From the NCBI RefSeq assembly GCF_014524565.1, contig NZ_CP060139.1, forward strand, positions 3,231,501 through 3,295,500: a stretch of DNA of 64,000 bases, given 5' to 3'. The DNA comes from Croceimicrobium hydrocarbonivorans (GTDB taxonomy: Bacteria; Bacteroidota; Bacteroidia; Flavobacteriales; Schleiferiaceae). The notes beneath the pieces were generated by a model. It was not told the DNA's origin and made no database searches. It saw only the letters and a list, made by a program, of their open reading frames with translations. Every line of letters begins with the position of its first letter. Position 1 is the first letter of the stretch. Position numbers and translations under genes: made by a program. Below, piece after piece: positions 62,611 to 64,000 of the stretch.

Positions 62611-62656
62611 AAAAATCCCGAGTCAGAATTTAGTGTTCTGATTCGGGATTTTTTTT
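62611..62656 (+). terminator. Intrinsic terminator of the DUF1573 gene
   Basis: AATCCCGA with inner CAGAA pairing to TTCTG, then TCGGGATT and a run of T. Same outer stem as the terminators at 37485, 44892 and 48983. Confidence 0.88.
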
Positions 62657-62722
62657 GTCCTTAGGGTTTATAAAATTTATGTTTTATTTAAATTTTTTAT
62701 AGTTTTGGGTAAAACATTTAAC

Positions 62723-63259
62723 ATGAAAAGAAAAGATTATTTACGATTAAGCGGTTGGGTACTCCAGTTCATGCGCGGTCTTTGTGTTATAGCTTTAGCT
62801 TTTATGCTGTATGATGGTATTCGCCATAGCCTTGATCCCGAATACTATTTTGTGCGATGGGAATGGTATGGCCTAAGTGGCGATATGGATTTTGTGGAAG
62901 AAGGAGAATATCCTCCCCAAACAGCGGCTTCGTATTATTTCAACTGGATTCAAATCTCTATTCAATTGCTATTGATGTTTTTAGTTTGGACCCAATTAAT
63001 CAAAGTGCTGAATTCGGTGGTGAGCTTTGAGACCTTTATCAGCGATAATCCCATTCGTTTTCGGAAGATCGGATCCCTAATTTTGGGAATCTTTTTTCTG
63101 GATCTCTTTCATTTCTTTGATGGAATGGCCTCGGCCGATACCGAAATACAAGTGGGTGCCAATTTTTCAATTCTCTTCTTTGCCTTGGGAGCCTATGTTT
63201 TGGCCATTGTATTTGAAGAAGGGAAACGCCTGGCAGAAGAACAAAAATTGATTGTATGA
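62723..63259 (+). CDS. DUF2975-family membrane protein
   Basis: 178 residues from the ATG at 62723 (MKRKDYLRLSG). Four predicted helices (about 12-32, 78-98, 119-137, 149-168) and the motif SFETFISDNPIRFRKIGSLIL typical of DUF2975. Such genes are commonly paired with a small Cro/CI-like regulator, as here (ATGA overlap at 63256). Function unknown. Confidence 0.86.
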   Translation: MKRKDYLRLSGWVLQFMRGLCVIALAFMLYDGIRHSLDPEYYFVRWEWYGLSGDMDFVEEGEYPPQTAASYYFNWIQISIQLLLMFLVWTQLIKVLNSVVSFETFISDNPIRFRKIGSLILGIFFLDLFHFFDGMASADTEIQVGANFSILFFALGAYVLAIVFEEGKRLAEEQKLIV

Positions 63260-63465
63260 TACGGGTTGAATTAGATGTAATGTTGGCGCGCCGTAAAATG
63301 AAATTGAAGGACCTCGCCGCGGAAGTCGGAATTTCGGTAACCAATTTATCGCTCTTAAAAACAGGCAAAGCCAAGGGGGTTCGCTTTGAAACCTTGGCAG
63401 CGATTTGCGCTAGCTTAGATTGCCAGCCCGGAGATTTACTGATTTTTGAAAAGGAGGATGATTAG
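63256..63465 (+). CDS. Small Cro/CI-type HTH regulator (YozG-like)
   Basis: 69 residues, almost entirely one helix-turn-helix: ARRKMKLKDLAAEVGISVTN, then LSLLKTGKAKGVRFETLAAI and LDCQPGDLL. Starts in the stop of the DUF2975 gene (ATGA) and probably regulates this pair. Its stop interlocks with the stop of the convergent deaminase gene (TTAG). Confidence 0.94.
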   Translation: MIRVELDVMLARRKMKLKDLAAEVGISVTNLSLLKTGKAKGVRFETLAAICASLDCQPGDLLIFEKEDD

Positions 63466-63977
63466 GCCTTTTCGCCTCTAACTTTCGCTTCGAATTCGGA
63501 GCGAGAGCCTTTGCCAAACATCCACAGTCCACTGCGCATAAAAACGGCTTTGGCTTCTTCTTCATGCAGGCCTCCATGTACTTCGGGCACCTCACTAAAG
63601 AAAGGTGGGAAATGATGGAGTTCGGTATCCTCCATAATATTCCATTTGCTGTGACCACCCATAAAGGGGGAGGTGAGTGCATATACCACTCGGCTCACTT
63701 TATATTCACGAGCCATAAAAGCACACATGGGGCAAGGTTCGCAATTGGAATAGAGGGTAGCGCCTTTTAAATTGGAATGCCCCACTTTTTCATGCGCCAA
63801 ATGCAAGGCAATTACTTCCGCATGATCGGATACACGACGGGCAGCAAAATTGGAAGATTCAGCAATAATCTCATCGTACATCACCACCAGAGAACCAAAA
63901 GGAGCATCGCCTTTATCTAAGCTTTGGGACGATAATTCTATACAACGTTTAATGTATCGGCTATCGGAATCTGTCAT
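63462..63977 (-). CDS. Nucleoside deaminase (cytidine/guanine deaminase-like zinc enzyme)
   Basis: 171 residues. Zinc and catalytic motif DHAEVIALH and PCPMCAF, as in guanine/adenosine/cytosine deaminases of the CDA fold. GDAPFGSLVV near residue 23 is typical of the guanine-deaminase/tRNA-adenosine-deaminase branch. The exact substrate is uncertain. It begins 23 nt from the window end. Confidence 0.9.
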   Translation of the reverse strand: MTDSDSRYIKRCIELSSQSLDKGDAPFGSLVVMYDEIIAESSNFAARRVSDHAEVIALHLAHEKVGHSNLKGATLYSNCEPCPMCAFMAREYKVSRVVYALTSPFMGGHSKWNIMEDTELHHFPPFFSEVPEVHGGLHEEEAKAVFMRSGLWMFGKGSRSEFEAKVRGEKA

Positions 63978-64000
63978 GGGGGCGAAGATACAGTATTGAA

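Overview
The window comes from a member of the Bacteroidota, most likely a marine Flavobacteriales lineage (Cryomorphaceae/Schleiferiaceae-like; this placement is inference). Evidence: four secreted proteins with C-terminal type IX secretion (T9SS) sorting domains, TonB-type outer-membrane receptors with a CarboxypepD_reg-like front end, a fused E1 alpha/beta 2-oxoacid dehydrogenase, a fused CcsB-CcsA haem lyase, a long-form GAPDH, bacillithiol synthesis (BshA), and promoters of the Bacteroidota form TTG-N17-20-TAnnTTTG. Coding density is high. I see no tRNA, rRNA, CRISPR array or complete insertion sequence.

Layout. 1-2394: end of a CusA/CzcA-like pump, then its TolC-like channel and membrane-fusion protein. 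2458-12685: a tight seven-gene operon encoding a ferric-reductase-like di-haem b membrane protein, a membrane-anchored Fe-S/FAD oxidoreductase, a 20-haem and a 13-haem c-type cytochrome, an outer-membrane beta-barrel, a lipoprotein and CcsBA. This looks like a self-contained transmembrane electron conduit (porin-cytochrome type) and is the most exciting part of the window. 12768-16841: ORF6N protein, LOG-family protein, UvrA. 17027-22222: GH3/serine-hydrolase fusion, YwqK-like protein, BshA and a membrane protein. 22230-25681: a reverse-strand run of small genes (eIF1-like, TfoX-like, a PspC micro-protein, secreted unknowns, a 2OG-Fe(II) oxygenase). 25936-32487: branched-chain-type E1, XerD, AroQ, a T9SS protein, YbjQ, a 42-residue membrane peptide, and a sensor kinase with a single-domain response regulator.

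32490-37385: outer-membrane receptor, PepSY-like protein and an OmpR-type two-component system. 37552-39816: choice-of-anchor I T9SS protein. 40152-44115: the Hen1-Pnkp RNA repair pair. 44259-48462: an unknown protein and a large T9SS protein with a degenerate M43-type zinc site. 49109-54979: GAPDH, then an operon dapF - GNAT - seven-haem TPR cytochrome - mltG in which every junction is a 4-nt ATGA overlap. 55084-61993: HtrA protease and valyl-tRNA synthetase, separated by a rearrangement scar (a 282-bp tandem duplication of both gene tails) with a T9SS gene inserted in the second copy. 62150-63977: DUF1573 protein, DUF2975/HTH pair and a nucleoside deaminase.

Proposed flow in the electron-transfer operon (inference): a cytoplasmic reductant such as NAD(P)H feeds the Fe-S/FAD protein, electrons cross the inner membrane through the b haems, pass along the periplasmic haem wires and leave through the barrel, while CcsBA attaches the haems. 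The opposite direction is equally possible from sequence alone.
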